Shown: positions 42,943-52,004, counted from the stretch's first letter. The stretch: 64,000 nt of DNA from CAMDPA01 sp965223035 (GCA_965223035.1 OZ244980.1:1116001-1180000), one strand, 5' to 3'. The notes: a model not told the origin generated them from the letters alone. Numbers and translations are program-made.

Positions 42943-44679
42943 ATGTTCCGAATTGGTTGGATTATTTTAGGCTCGGCGCTGCCGATGCTGGCGCTCAACG
43001 GCGCAGCCCGCGCGCAAGAGGCGGGTCAGATCGTCCACGATGCCGAGTTCTACATCGCACGGGCGCAGAACGGTGAAAAATGGGCGCGAGAGGACAACGC
43101 CCTCAATGAAAAAATCGAACAGCTGCGAAAAAAGCATGGTAGGCCGCCCAACTTTATTCACATCATGTGGGACGATACGGCGTTTGGTGACGTCGGCATT
43201 GCTGCGATCCAGAAGGTGCGTGGGCTGGATACGCCGAACATCAACGCGCTCGCGGCCGAGGGCATGCTGTTCACGCGCATGTACACCGAGGTGGGATGCA
43301 CGCCCAGTCGCGCAGCGTCGGCGACCGGCAGGCTGGCAATCCGCAGCGGCATGTACAATATCGGTATGCTGCTCGAGAGCCACGGGATCGGCGCCGAGGA
43401 GGTAACCATTGCTGAGGTGCTTTCCCAGGTCGGTTACGCCACCGCGTTCCATGGCAAATGGCATCTGGGCGACATCGAGGAAAGCTACCCCCACAACCAG
43501 GGCTTCGACGAGGCGTTCTTCACGGGCTACAATCAAATCTTATCGCTCAATACCAGGGTCGCCGAGGGCGCCAACGCCTCAATCGGTTTGTATGAGGACA
43601 TGTTGCCGCCGGACCCCTACAAGCTCGATGACACGTTCGTCACGAAAGGTTGGGTCCAAATCGCTGAGGGAAAAAAGGGGGAAAAGGCGCGCCAGTGGGG
43701 CGACAACTCGCACGAGAATTACTTGAAGATCGACCCGGAAGCTCAGCGGCGTACAATTGAGTTCATCGAGCGCAATGCCAAGGCGGGAAAGCCATTTTAT
43801 GTCGCCAACTGGCCCAATCTAACGAGTTTCATACCAAACCCTGAAAAGTGCTCGCTGTCGCGCAGCATTCTGCAGGACGGGCTCCAATGCAACATCGATC
43901 CTTTCATTGGCAAGCTGATGGCCAAACTCAAGGAATTGGGAATTGCAGAGAATACGTTGGTGATCGCGATGGCTGATAACGGTCCGATGACCCACAACCC
44001 GCCTCCAGGTCTCGGGATGGCCGAAACGATCTTTCGCGGGGGTAAAGGCGATTTTCTGGAGGGCGGCGTGCGGGTTCCCGCGATGGCCTGGTGGCCCGGC
44101 GTGATCAAACCAGGCCAGTTGGTCGGCGACATGATTCACGAAACGGATCTGTTCACCACATTCGCGCGGCTTGCAGGAGCTTTGCAACACGTTCCCACCG
44201 ACCGCGTTATCGATGGGATCGACCAGACCGCATTGTTGATGAATGGCGACACCCATAGCCGCCGCGATCATGTTTTCATCTACGCCGGTCCCAACCTTGG
44301 GGCCACCGTCAAGGGCAACTATAAGCGGCATTGGATATCACCTGATCCGGTCGGCGAGGCCAGCGGCATTCCGGCCGCGTTTTACTTCCTGCCGGCGGAT
44401 CCGCGCGAGAAAACCCCCATGCTGGTCAACCTGATCCACCTCAAGAGCCCGTTCAATCGGATGCGGTTGCGACACGAGCTGTGGAAGAAGAAATATCCCG
44501 ACTCCAAAGAAAAGTACGGCATTCCTTGGACCGGCCTGGCCAACGCCTCTCCTGAGATTAAGGCATTGGCAAAGCCGCGACTGGATCTGAAGAAGCTGCC
44601 ATTTGATCCACTCGAATACGTGAACCATCTCGATCAGCTTCCGTTCGATCCCAACATGGACCCGCATGTCAGTGAGTAG
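42943..44679 (+). CDS. Exported arylsulfatase (type I, formylglycine-dependent), second copy
   Basis: ATG 42943 (MFRIGWIILGSALPMLALNG) has GAGG nine bases upstream. The signal peptide ends near ARAQE (about 27). An N-terminal helical stretch of about 45 residues precedes RPPNFIHIMWDDTAFGDVG (metal ligands) and the sulfatase signature GCTPSRAASATGRLAIRSG with Cys at about 119 (C-x-P-S-R). ATAFHGKWHLGD, NWPNLTSFIPNP and IAMADNGPMTHNPPPG supply the other active-site residues, with an extended C-terminal subdomain to residue 578. Only the core motifs are shared with the sulfatase at 39099, so the two likely have different substrates. It is probably periplasmic. A convergent MFS gene follows. Confidence 0.9.
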   Translation: MFRIGWIILGSALPMLALNGAARAQEAGQIVHDAEFYIARAQNGEKWAREDNALNEKIEQLRKKHGRPPNFIHIMWDDTAFGDVGIAAIQKVRGLDTPNINALAAEGMLFTRMYTEVGCTPSRAASATGRLAIRSGMYNIGMLLESHGIGAEEVTIAEVLSQVGYATAFHGKWHLGDIEESYPHNQGFDEAFFTGYNQILSLNTRVAEGANASIGLYEDMLPPDPYKLDDTFVTKGWVQIAEGKKGEKARQWGDNSHENYLKIDPEAQRRTIEFIERNAKAGKPFYVANWPNLTSFIPNPEKCSLSRSILQDGLQCNIDPFIGKLMAKLKELGIAENTLVIAMADNGPMTHNPPPGLGMAETIFRGGKGDFLEGGVRVPAMAWWPGVIKPGQLVGDMIHETDLFTTFARLAGALQHVPTDRVIDGIDQTALLMNGDTHSRRDHVFIYAGPNLGATVKGNYKRHWISPDPVGEASGIPAAFYFLPADPREKTPMLVNLIHLKSPFNRMRLRHELWKKKYPDSKEKYGIPWTGLANASPEIKALAKPRLDLKKLPFDPLEYVNHLDQLPFDPNMDPHVSE

Positions 44680-44787
44680 CGGTGCTGTCGGACGGCAAGA
44701 TGTCCCGTGCCAATGGCAGGATGCCATGCCTGGATGATTGCACCGCGTCATGCATCTCCGGCGGTTGAGGCCGTTTGTTAGCGACCG

Positions 44788-46017
44788 TTACGCCAGAGCC
44801 GTTGCGCCGACGTCTGAGCGTTTTTCGGGGATCAGAAATGATAAAACACTCGCGGTTGCGGCCAGACCGACCGAGACGATCCATACCCAATCATAGCGGG
44901 CAAATAGATCGAACAGATACCCGCCTGCGAACGATCCGAGCGCACCTCCCAGCGAGTGGGCAGCGAAGATCAACCCCATCGTCATTCCCATGATGTGACG
45001 ACCAATGTGCGTGGCCACCAGACTGGCGACAACGGGAAAGGTCGCATAATCGAAGATGCCGAACAGCACGGCGAAGACGTAAAGCGCGGGCAGGCTGCCC
45101 GCGATCTGCATCAATAGAATGAACGTCAATGCGCGCATCAGGTAGATGCTGCCGAGCAGCACGGGCCGGGAAAAACGGTCCGAGAGATGGCCGAAACCAA
45201 TCATGCCGACCAGACTAAACAACGATAACACCCCATAGGCGCCGGCGCCATCCAACGGCGCAAAGCCGCAGGCAACGGCATAGGGAATCAGGTGAATCTT
45301 GATCACGCCGACCGTGGTGAAGCCGCAAATAAAGAATCCGGCACACAGCAGCCAAAAGGTCCGGTCGCCGGCGAGCCGGCGCAGGGCGACGTGCAGACCG
45401 TCAAGCCCGAGCCCCGTCACCGCGCGCGGTCCCCGGTTGGAGTCCGTGATGACGAGCTGCAAGACTATCAACAACGCCAACATCGCGATCGCGACGGCCA
45501 CGAAGGTCGGCCGCCAGCCGATCCCCATCACCAGCACACCCAACAGCGGCATCAGTGCCAGCTGGCCACCGGTCGAGCCGGACGTCGCAATGCTGGTCGC
45601 CAGGCCAATCCGTTGGTCGAAATAGCGAACCACGGTGGCGGAGACCAGAGACGGGGAGATCAGCGCAAAACCGGCGCCACCAACAACGCCGAACAGCAAC
45701 ACGAGCTGCCAGATCTCGCTCATGAACGAACACAGCACGAAAGCGATGGCAACGAGGGAGGCGCCGAACGCGAAGACTCCGCGGGGTCCATAGCGGTCGA
45801 GCGCGACGCCGCCGATCGGCGCAGCTATGGCCATCATCGTCATCATCGTTGCCGCTGCGCCGGAGACGGAGGCGTAGCTCCAGCCGAACTCATCGTTCCA
45901 AACCGGCATCATCAACCCGATTGAGTTGCGCGCCGTGATGGTGATGGCGAGAACGAAGAACAACGCTATGACGACGGTCCAACCCTGGCGGCTGGCCTGC
46001 GAATAGGATCGTGGCAC
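44788..46017 (-). CDS. MFS transporter (12 TM)
   Basis: I suggest GTG 46017 (VPRSYSQASRQGW), since GAGGAG stands 5 bases upstream; a GTG two codons earlier (46023) sits directly on that site. The 409-residue protein has twelve helices with the motif LDRYGPRGVFAFGASL between helices 2 and 3 (canonical G-x-x-x-D-R-x-G-R-R), and RFSRPVLLGS in the second half. NSIGLMMPVWNDEFGWSYA and GGAGFALISPSLVSATVVRY are reminiscent of the oxalate/formate- and monocarboxylate-type antiporter branch. It may import or export the product of the adjacent sulfatase, with which it is convergent. Confidence 0.86.
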   Translation of the reverse strand: MPRSYSQASRQGWTVVIALFFVLAITITARNSIGLMMPVWNDEFGWSYASVSGAAATMMTMMAIAAPIGGVALDRYGPRGVFAFGASLVAIAFVLCSFMSEIWQLVLLFGVVGGAGFALISPSLVSATVVRYFDQRIGLATSIATSGSTGGQLALMPLLGVLVMGIGWRPTFVAVAIAMLALLIVLQLVITDSNRGPRAVTGLGLDGLHVALRRLAGDRTFWLLCAGFFICGFTTVGVIKIHLIPYAVACGFAPLDGAGAYGVLSLFSLVGMIGFGHLSDRFSRPVLLGSIYLMRALTFILLMQIAGSLPALYVFAVLFGIFDYATFPVVASLVATHIGRHIMGMTMGLIFAAHSLGGALGSFAGGYLFDLFARYDWVWIVSVGLAATASVLSFLIPEKRSDVGATALA

Positions 46018-46086
46018 ATTCACTCCTCATCTTGGACCGGTAGCTCCAGCACCCGGGCGATCCCGCCATCAACCCATCAGCCGATA

Positions 46087-46110
46087 TTGGAATGTGGCGA
46101 ACAAACCGGA
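46087..46110. repeat. 24-bp dispersed motif, copy 2
   Basis: TTGGAATGTGGCGAACAAAC CGGA, one base different from 42669-42692. It lies about 70 bases upstream of the leftward MFS start, so it could be a regulatory site. Confidence 0.55.
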
Positions 46111-46589
46111 AGACGCGGGCTAGGAGCCGTTGCAGTTTATCGATCGTGGGATGACAGAACAACTATCGCGCCACCCACCGCAGCAGAGTGTCCCGCGGCC
46201 GGGTCGCATCATCGACCCGTCCAAGCCATCCTCACCCCATAAGGACCCCGCAATCCTCGTCGCTGCGGTGACGCTCGGCGCGAACCCGAGCCCCCATCCG
46301 ATAGGGTCAGGTCTGGCCGAACAACACTAGCGTCCGCTTTGGCGTCCGCTTTGGCGCGCGCAAGGGCCAGTTCAGCCAGCCACCGCCAACGGTCCCGCCG
46401 ACGCCATCCTTGCTGCGCTCAGCAGCGAGCCGATCCAGCCGGTTTGCGCAGAGTATGCACTTAGCCAACCGGCTTCACCACGTCCCATGTCGCCGATAGT
46501 CAAATTGTGATATTGGACCGCTGGCGTTAATCCGGACCAAGAGTATCCACCGACCAAGCCGCAAGAATTTGCGAGGGACAGCGAGCAGC
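46111..46589. other. Intergenic region between divergent MFS genes
   Basis: About 480 bases that should hold the two promoters. GCGTCCGCTTTG is directly repeated at 46330-46353. No gene recognised. Confidence 0.4.
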
Positions 46590-47801
46590 ATGGCAACACA
46601 TCGCGATTGGAGAAACGTGGCGGTCCTCGGTACCTGTCAGATGCTGTTCAACTCCTCTCGCACGCTCATCGTCGCGACCTATCCGCTGATCGCCTACGGG
46701 TTGGCCAGCAACAAGGCCTTCGCCACGCTGCCGATCACACTGCTGATTGTGGGCACTGCCTTGTGCTCGATTCCGGCCTCCCTCTTGATGCATCGCGTGG
46801 GCCGCAGACTTGGCTTCATGGTCGGCGCCGGATTTGGCGTTGCAAGCGGTCTATCCAGCATGGCAGGTGTCCACTTCCAGGACTTCTGGTTGTTTTGCCT
46901 TGGCGGCACGCTGTTTGGCTTGTTCGCCGGGTTCGCGCATTACTACCGCTTCGCGGTCGCCGATGTGGCGGGAAAGACGTTTAAGGGCCGCGCGATCTCG
47001 TTCGTATTGGCGGGGGGCGTGGTCGCTTCGTTCATCGGACCGGAACTGGCCCGACAAGGCCAATTCCTTGTCCCTTCGCAGGAGTTTTTCGGTAGTTACG
47101 TGTTTCTGACGGTCCTGTGCTTCGTCACCGGGCTGGTGGTGATCGGCGTGGATATTCCCAAGCCGTCGGAAAAAGACATCGCGGAACCCGGCCGCCCGAT
47201 CCGCGATATCATGGCCATGCCAACCTTCATTGTCGCGTGCCTGAGTGCCATGACGGGCCAAGCCGTGATGAATCTTTTGATGACGGCGACTCCCATTGCC
47301 ATGTCTCATGCCCATCACATGTTCTCATCAACGGCATTCGTGATCCAATGGCATGTTTTCTTCATGTTCGCACCGGGCTTTTTCACAGGTGCTCTGATCG
47401 ATCGGTTTGGCGCGCTGGCCATTATCGCGCTTGGCCTTTTGATTCAGGTCTTGAGCATCATCGTCGGTGTCTCGGGACAGGAAGTTTGGCAATTTTGGTG
47501 GGCATTGGCCCTGCTCGGATTGGGGTGGAATTTCGCCTTTACCGGCGGGACTGCGTTGTTGATGGAGGTGCACACGACAGCCGAACGAGCAAAGACGCAG
47601 GCGGCCAACAACTTTATCATCTACGCTTCAGTAGCCGTGGCGTCCTTCCTTTCCGGGACGCTGATGCACCATTTTGGCTGGTTCTGGGTCAACATCGGCG
47701 CAATACCATTTCTAGTCGTCGCATTCGCCGCGACGTTGTGGCTGTTTTTGCGTCGCCGACAAGAAGCTAACGTGATCGACGTGGCAAACACCGTGGCTTG
47801 A
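46590..47801 (+). CDS. MFS transporter
   Basis: ATG 46590 (MATHRDWRNVAVLGTCQMLF) gives 403 residues and twelve helices. The loop 2-3 motif reads LMHRVGRRLGFMVGAGFG, a good MFS signature (R-x-G-R-R). Histidines in helices 7-8 and ALLDRFG-type ALIDRFGALAIIALGL continue the symmetry. The start of the protein (VAVLGTCQMLFNSSRTLIVA) resembles a branch of uncharacterised proteobacterial MFS proteins that have no assigned substrate. It is unrelated in detail to the MFS protein at 44788. It stands between that gene and the second MBL-fold gene, facing the latter, with about 270 bases in between. Confidence 0.87.
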   Translation: MATHRDWRNVAVLGTCQMLFNSSRTLIVATYPLIAYGLASNKAFATLPITLLIVGTALCSIPASLLMHRVGRRLGFMVGAGFGVASGLSSMAGVHFQDFWLFCLGGTLFGLFAGFAHYYRFAVADVAGKTFKGRAISFVLAGGVVASFIGPELARQGQFLVPSQEFFGSYVFLTVLCFVTGLVVIGVDIPKPSEKDIAEPGRPIRDIMAMPTFIVACLSAMTGQAVMNLLMTATPIAMSHAHHMFSSTAFVIQWHVFFMFAPGFFTGALIDRFGALAIIALGLLIQVLSIIVGVSGQEVWQFWWALALLGLGWNFAFTGGTALLMEVHTTAERAKTQAANNFIIYASVAVASFLSGTLMHHFGWFWVNIGAIPFLVVAFAATLWLFLRRRQEANVIDVANTVA

Positions 47802-48073
47802 ACATCGCCCACCCCGATCGCCCGACTCGTACCGGAGCAACTTGATTGAAATTCAATTGGGGCGATGGCCAATGAAACCTCGTGAAGAGTAGCCGATCAT
47901 GCTAGCGCCCGATCTGGACTACTGCCGCGGCTCCATTTCGAGCGGCGAAATGGCCGAGGCTGCCCCTTCGCACACTTCCACTGCCCTGTTGGCTGAGCTA
48001 TGGTGCTGCGATCGCAAACAAGGAATTGTGCAGCTATAGACATTCACAGCAGGTGACAGTCGGGTAAGGCGAA

Positions 48074-49372
48074 ATGTCCGGATTTCTCAAATCATTTTCC
48101 GGAATGGTGCTGGTTGCAGCAGGCGTTGCCATCGGCGCTTGGTTGGTTGCACCTGAACCGCAGCTGGTGGCGGTCGGTCGCGCGGTAGACAGCTGGTTGA
48201 GCCCAGCGGCGGCCCAGGCTCAGTCTGGCGGGCAGACCCTTTCTCCAGTCAAAGCGCTGTCCGAACGCGATGTCTATTTTCCAGGCACGGAGGACCTGGC
48301 CGCGGACGAAATGCGGGTCACGGCTTGCGGAACGGGCATGCCGAGTGCGCGGCCGAAACAGGCGGCCGCCTGCTTTTTGGTCGAGCTTGGAAATGGCGAC
48401 AAGTTCATTTTCGATATCGGTTCTGGATCGGCCGAGCGCTTGAGCGCCCTGGCGATCCCTTATGACTTTCTCGACAAGGTCTTTGTCGGCCACTTGCACA
48501 GCGACCACTTCGGCGATCTCAGCGATCTTTGGGTCGGTGGCGTGATCTCCAATCGGCAGGTTCCATTACGGGTTTGGGGACCAAGTAGCAGCAAGAGAGA
48601 ATGGGGCACGGCGTATGCGGTCGAGCATATGGAAAAGATGCTTGCGTGGGACGCTGCGTCCCGGCTTGGCAACGTCAATACCAAGGGGCAGCAACTCGAG
48701 GTCACCGAGTTCGATTATAAAGCCATCAACAAGGTCATCTTCGAAGAGAAAGGCGTCGTCATTCGCGCTATTCCCGCGATTCATGCGCTAGATGGCCCGG
48801 TGAGCTTCATATTGGACTGGAACGGACTGAAATTCGCCTACTCGAGCGACACTTATCCCAACAAGTGGTGGATTGAGCACACCAAAGGGGCAGACATCTC
48901 GATCCACGAATGCTTCCTGCCGCCGACGCTGCTCGTGACCAAGCAGAATTTCCCGGTGGCGGACGCACTCAACGTCGGTACGCAGGTCCACACGGCGCCG
49001 TCGATGTTCGGTAAGGTCATGAGCATGACCAAACCGCGGATGGCGGTCGCCTACCACTTCTATAATGATTTTGACACTGCACCAGTGGTGGAAAGCGACA
49101 TCCGCAAGACCTATGACGGCCCACTCTCGCTGGCCACCGACTACATGGTCTGGAATGTGACCAAGGATGAGATCCGCGTTCGCATGGCCGTCGTCAACGA
49201 AGACGCCTGGCCGTTACCTTCGGTAACGGAGAAGCTATCTGCCGACCCTAAGGATCGTGTCGGCTTCACCCAATTTCTGTTGGCCGGCCGCGAAGTGTTT
49301 ACCGATGTGGTGCAGGCCATCTATGACGAGACCAACAAAAGGTTTAATACCGACATTCCCGCCCCAAACTAA
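48074..49372 (+). CDS. Exported MBL-fold metallo-hydrolase, GntH-like (paralogue 2)
   Basis: This 432-residue homologue of the protein at 41327 has an export signal (GMVLVAAGVAIGAWLVAPE), a Pro/Ala linker ending AAQAQSG, YFPGTEDLAADEMRVTACGT, then the metal motif GHLHSDHFGD (about 139-148) and the later ligands IPAIHALDG, AYSSDTYPN and AYHFYNDFD. The two proteins share QAAACFLVELGNGDKFIFD without change and run collinearly to the end, with about half of residues identical by eye. Position 4 of the motif (Leu to Ser) and the loop after it (AGD to FGD) differ, which probably marks a change of substrate. It is likely exported to the periplasm. Confidence 0.85.
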   Translation: MSGFLKSFSGMVLVAAGVAIGAWLVAPEPQLVAVGRAVDSWLSPAAAQAQSGGQTLSPVKALSERDVYFPGTEDLAADEMRVTACGTGMPSARPKQAAACFLVELGNGDKFIFDIGSGSAERLSALAIPYDFLDKVFVGHLHSDHFGDLSDLWVGGVISNRQVPLRVWGPSSSKREWGTAYAVEHMEKMLAWDAASRLGNVNTKGQQLEVTEFDYKAINKVIFEEKGVVIRAIPAIHALDGPVSFILDWNGLKFAYSSDTYPNKWWIEHTKGADISIHECFLPPTLLVTKQNFPVADALNVGTQVHTAPSMFGKVMSMTKPRMAVAYHFYNDFDTAPVVESDIRKTYDGPLSLATDYMVWNVTKDEIRVRMAVVNEDAWPLPSVTEKLSADPKDRVGFTQFLLAGREVFTDVVQAIYDETNKRFNTDIPAPN

Positions 49373-49712
49373 ATCGCTTATTTGGCATGTGCACGTCAGT
49401 GGGCTCGCCATCACGATCACTCTATGACATCGCGCTGACTTCAAGTCTGCAAAGACGAGCCGCATGCGGCCATGCGCCGTTCCGCGTATCGGGCCGGTTT
49501 GCGAGACTGCCGCCCGTCCGCGTGAAAAGTATTAGCATCATCGTGCGCGCAGCGTATGATCGGCAGCGGACCCATCCTAAATGGCGCCGACGCCGATGGC
49601 ACGGCGGCCGATAGGGGGCGTTGGGACGGTAGCCAACGTCAATCGTGTCAGACCAGTCCTCGTGCGGCGCGATGCGAAATGCGGCGCGGCCAATCATCTA
49701 GGGAGAACGTCA
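49373..49712. other. Intergenic region
   Basis: About 340 bases between two same-strand genes. The open frame of the next gene extends 44 codons into it without a start site. Nothing else recognised. Confidence 0.35.
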
Positions 49713-50291
49713 ATGGAATGGATGGTCAAATGCCGCTCGAAGCCCGGCACGGGCGAGCTGCGCGAACGCACCCTGCCGGCCCACCAGCGCTACCTCGACA
49801 CGTTTGCTGCCGAGACATGGTTCTCGGGGCCGATGTTCAACGATGACAATACCGCCGCCATCGGCAGCTTTCGACTGATCGATCTGCGGAGCCGCGCGGA
49901 CGTTCGCCGCTATATCGACGAAGATCCGTACACGAAAGCGGATATCTTCGCCGCCATCGAGATCCTACGATGGCGGCCGCTGACGACAACGCGCCAGCGT
50001 GAGGTGACCCGGCGCGAGGGCACCCAGCAATGGCTTGCCATCTCCCGGCTCGTCAAAACTGTGCCGGCATCCAAATTCGCCCTGCAACTCACCGGCTTTT
50101 TCGAGGGCCATCGAGACGCACTGCTGGCCTGCGGCCCGCTGCTGTCCGATGCCGGCGATGTCGCACAAGCAAACCTGGCCCTGTTCATCGTCGACGATCG
50201 CGAGGCGGTAGACCAAGCCCTCAAGGACGACCCGCTTGCCGGAAATTATAGCGAAACGACAATTGAGCGGTGGCGGTTTGGACACGTGTGA
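49713..50291 (+). CDS. Tandem YciI-like protein (dimeric alpha+beta barrel fold)
   Basis: ATG 49713 (MEWMVKCRSKPGTGELRERT) follows GGGAGAA. The 192-residue product appears to be two YciI-like units in one chain. Unit 1 (residues 1-92) has the strands MEWMVKCRSKPG and SFRLIDLRSRADVRRYID-EDPYTKADIFAAIEI. Unit 2 (about 105-192) has WLAISRLVKTVPASKFALQL, FEGHRDALLACGPLL, ALFIVDDREAVDQALKDDPL and AGNYSETTIERWRFG. The xxDPY/xxDPL and W-x-x end match YciI (cf. EDPYxxAGL). The fold usually dimerises; here it may be a fused dimer. YciI-like proteins bind small ligands and sometimes catalyse dehydrochlorination or hydrolysis. Confidence 0.72.
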   Translation: MEWMVKCRSKPGTGELRERTLPAHQRYLDTFAAETWFSGPMFNDDNTAAIGSFRLIDLRSRADVRRYIDEDPYTKADIFAAIEILRWRPLTTTRQREVTRREGTQQWLAISRLVKTVPASKFALQLTGFFEGHRDALLACGPLLSDAGDVAQANLALFIVDDREAVDQALKDDPLAGNYSETTIERWRFGHV

Positions 50292-50470
50292 TTGCGGCCG
50301 CAGCCGCTGTGCGCATCCGCCGGGCGCTCAGCCGATCTCAGCCTTGCCCCATCACGCCGCGCCTTGCTCAGGTCGCATTGCGCAGCGACACGACCGGCTC
50401 CCCGCCTGCGCCATGAAAACCGCCCACCACCTATACCGCTTCGGTTCCCCGCGAACCCGAGGAGATCCGC

Positions 50471-51328
50471 ATGAGCATTCCCGTCGTCGACATCCACCCT
50501 CACATCATCTCGAGCGATACCACGCAATTTCCGCATGCGCCGCTCTTCGGCATCCAGTCCGATTGGTCGAAGCAACGTCCAGCCAGCGACGAGCAGTTGA
50601 TCGCGGCCATGGACGAGGCCGGTGTGGCGTTGGCGGCGATCGTGCACGCCTCGACCTGCTATGGTTTCGACAACTCCTATGTCACCCATGCCGTGGCGCG
50701 GTTCCCGGACCGGTGCACCGGCGTCGGATCAATCGATATGCTGGCAGACAATGCGGTCGCCGAGGCGAGGCGCTGGCTGCAGCGGGGCATCACCGGGCTG
50801 CGGATTTTCACCGGTGGCAGCACGAAGCGGGTAGATGCCAGCGCCCTCGATGACCCACGCTCCTATCCGGTCTGGGAACTGATGAGCGAGCGCGGGCTGT
50901 CGATGTGCGTGCAGACCGATGCGACCGGCATTCCGGCGACGATCTCGCTGGCGAAGCGTTTTCCCGACGTTGCGATCATCCTCGACCATTTCGGCCGACC
51001 GGATGCGAGCGGTGGGCCGCCCTACGCCGCTGCTGCGCCGCTGTTCAGCCTCGCCGCCCTGCCGAATGTGGTCTTGAAGCTGACCCCGGTGGTGCTCGAG
51101 CGCCTCAGCCAATGCGAAGCCGATGTGCACGCTTTCATGGCGCAGATTGTGTCGGCCTTTGGAGCCGAGCGCATCGCTTGGGGCTCCAATTGGCCGAATT
51201 CTCCGGGAACGCTGCGTGAGCAACTGGCCCAGGCGCGGGCGGCCATTGCCAAGCTCACGGTCGCTGAACAAGACGCCATTCTCGGTGGCACAGCGCTGCG
51301 TGTTTATCCCGCATTGAACCGTTCATGA
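50471..51328 (+). CDS. Amidohydrolase-family protein (TIM-barrel, LigI/2-pyrone hydrolase type)
   Basis: The 285-residue protein starts MSIPVVDIHPHIISSDTTQF (first two metal-site histidines, HxH), followed by a conserved glycine-rich barrel core. AAIVHASTCYGFDNSYVTHA, GITGLRIFTGGS, PDVAIILDHFGRPDASGGPP (third-strand His/Asp) and ERIAWGSNWPNSPG (final Asp/Asn strand) correspond to the amidohydrolase_2 family that includes LigI, decarboxylases and lactonases such as the 2-pyrone-4,6-dicarboxylate lactonase. Last-strand GSNWPN has Asn where most have Asp (GSDWP), which may shift the chemistry. It could take part in aromatic degradation, but nothing in its neighbourhood confirms it. Preceded by GAGGAG 7 bases before the ATG. 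Confidence 0.82.
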   Translation: MSIPVVDIHPHIISSDTTQFPHAPLFGIQSDWSKQRPASDEQLIAAMDEAGVALAAIVHASTCYGFDNSYVTHAVARFPDRCTGVGSIDMLADNAVAEARRWLQRGITGLRIFTGGSTKRVDASALDDPRSYPVWELMSERGLSMCVQTDATGIPATISLAKRFPDVAIILDHFGRPDASGGPPYAAAAPLFSLAALPNVVLKLTPVVLERLSQCEADVHAFMAQIVSAFGAERIAWGSNWPNSPGTLREQLAQARAAIAKLTVAEQDAILGGTALRVYPALNRS

Positions 51329-51456
51329 CCGATGGGCGGCGTCTCGCCTGAGTGGCGCGTGTTGGCGTTTGATCGTGCGCGCAGCCCACCTGGTGGCTTG
51401 GAAGCCTACACGTTTGTCGCTAGTTTGGCGCCAGAACGACCCGCTCTTCTTCGGTG

Positions 51457-51519
51457 TAGAGCAACTTTCTGCCTTTAATCGGGATCGTTCCGATTCCGAT
51501 TAAAGGCAGGTTGCTCTAG
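51457..51519. repeat. CTAG-bounded hairpin repeat, type A
   Basis: TAGAGCAACTTTCTGCCTTT, then AATCGGGATCGTTCCGATTC and CGATTAAAGGCAGGTTGCTC, ending CTAG. The arms TGCCTTTAATCGG / CCGATTAAAGGCA are perfect. It lies 30 bases before the metallopeptidase start. Confidence 0.85.
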
Positions 51520-51550
51520 AGACCCAATACGTAGAACGTGATGCGAACCG

Positions 51551-51928
51551 ATGACTGTTAACGAAAAACAGTTTGATGCGCTTGTGCAAGCGGCCTTTGA
51601 AGACCTGCCTGAGGTCTACCGCCAGGCCTGTCACAACCTGACCATTCGCACCGAGGCACTGGCCTCGCGTGAAGTGATGGCGGCACTTGGGCTTGGCGAT
51701 CCCCACCAATTGCTTGGCCTCTACCATGGGATAAACCTGGCGCGCAAAAGTACGTTCGACGTGCCGATGCTGCCCGATGAGGTGATCATCTACCGCACGT
51801 CGATCAAGGCTTACGCTGAAGCGAAGGGATATGCCTTGGACACGGTGGTGCGTCACGTCCTGATCCACGAGATCGGCCACCATTTCGGCTTCTCTGACGA
51901 TGATATGGAAGCCATAGAGCAAAGCTGA
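51551..51928 (+). CDS. Small zincin-like metallopeptidase (PF06262 family)
   Basis: The 125-residue product carries VRHVLIHEIGHHFGFSDDDM at residues about 100-119. HExxH plus a further His is the zinc site of the minimal gluzincin-like family, and the trailing FSDDDM is invariant in the group. The N-terminal half (FEDLPEVYRQACHNLTIRTE) and YRTSIKAYAEAKGYALD strand agree. Length 120-130 residues is normal. The biological role is unknown, although it is widely conserved in alphaproteobacteria and usually single copy. The next gene is also a peptidase (M32), 76 bases downstream, possibly co-transcribed. Confidence 0.88.
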   Translation: MTVNEKQFDALVQAAFEDLPEVYRQACHNLTIRTEALASREVMAALGLGDPHQLLGLYHGINLARKSTFDVPMLPDEVIIYRTSIKAYAEAKGYALDTVVRHVLIHEIGHHFGFSDDDMEAIEQS

Positions 51929-52004
51929 TCGGCGCCGGTTTGATGAAGCTTCTATTGGCCGCACACACTGGTGCGGAGCGCCCAACCCAGGCTGGGGAGA
52001 CGAC

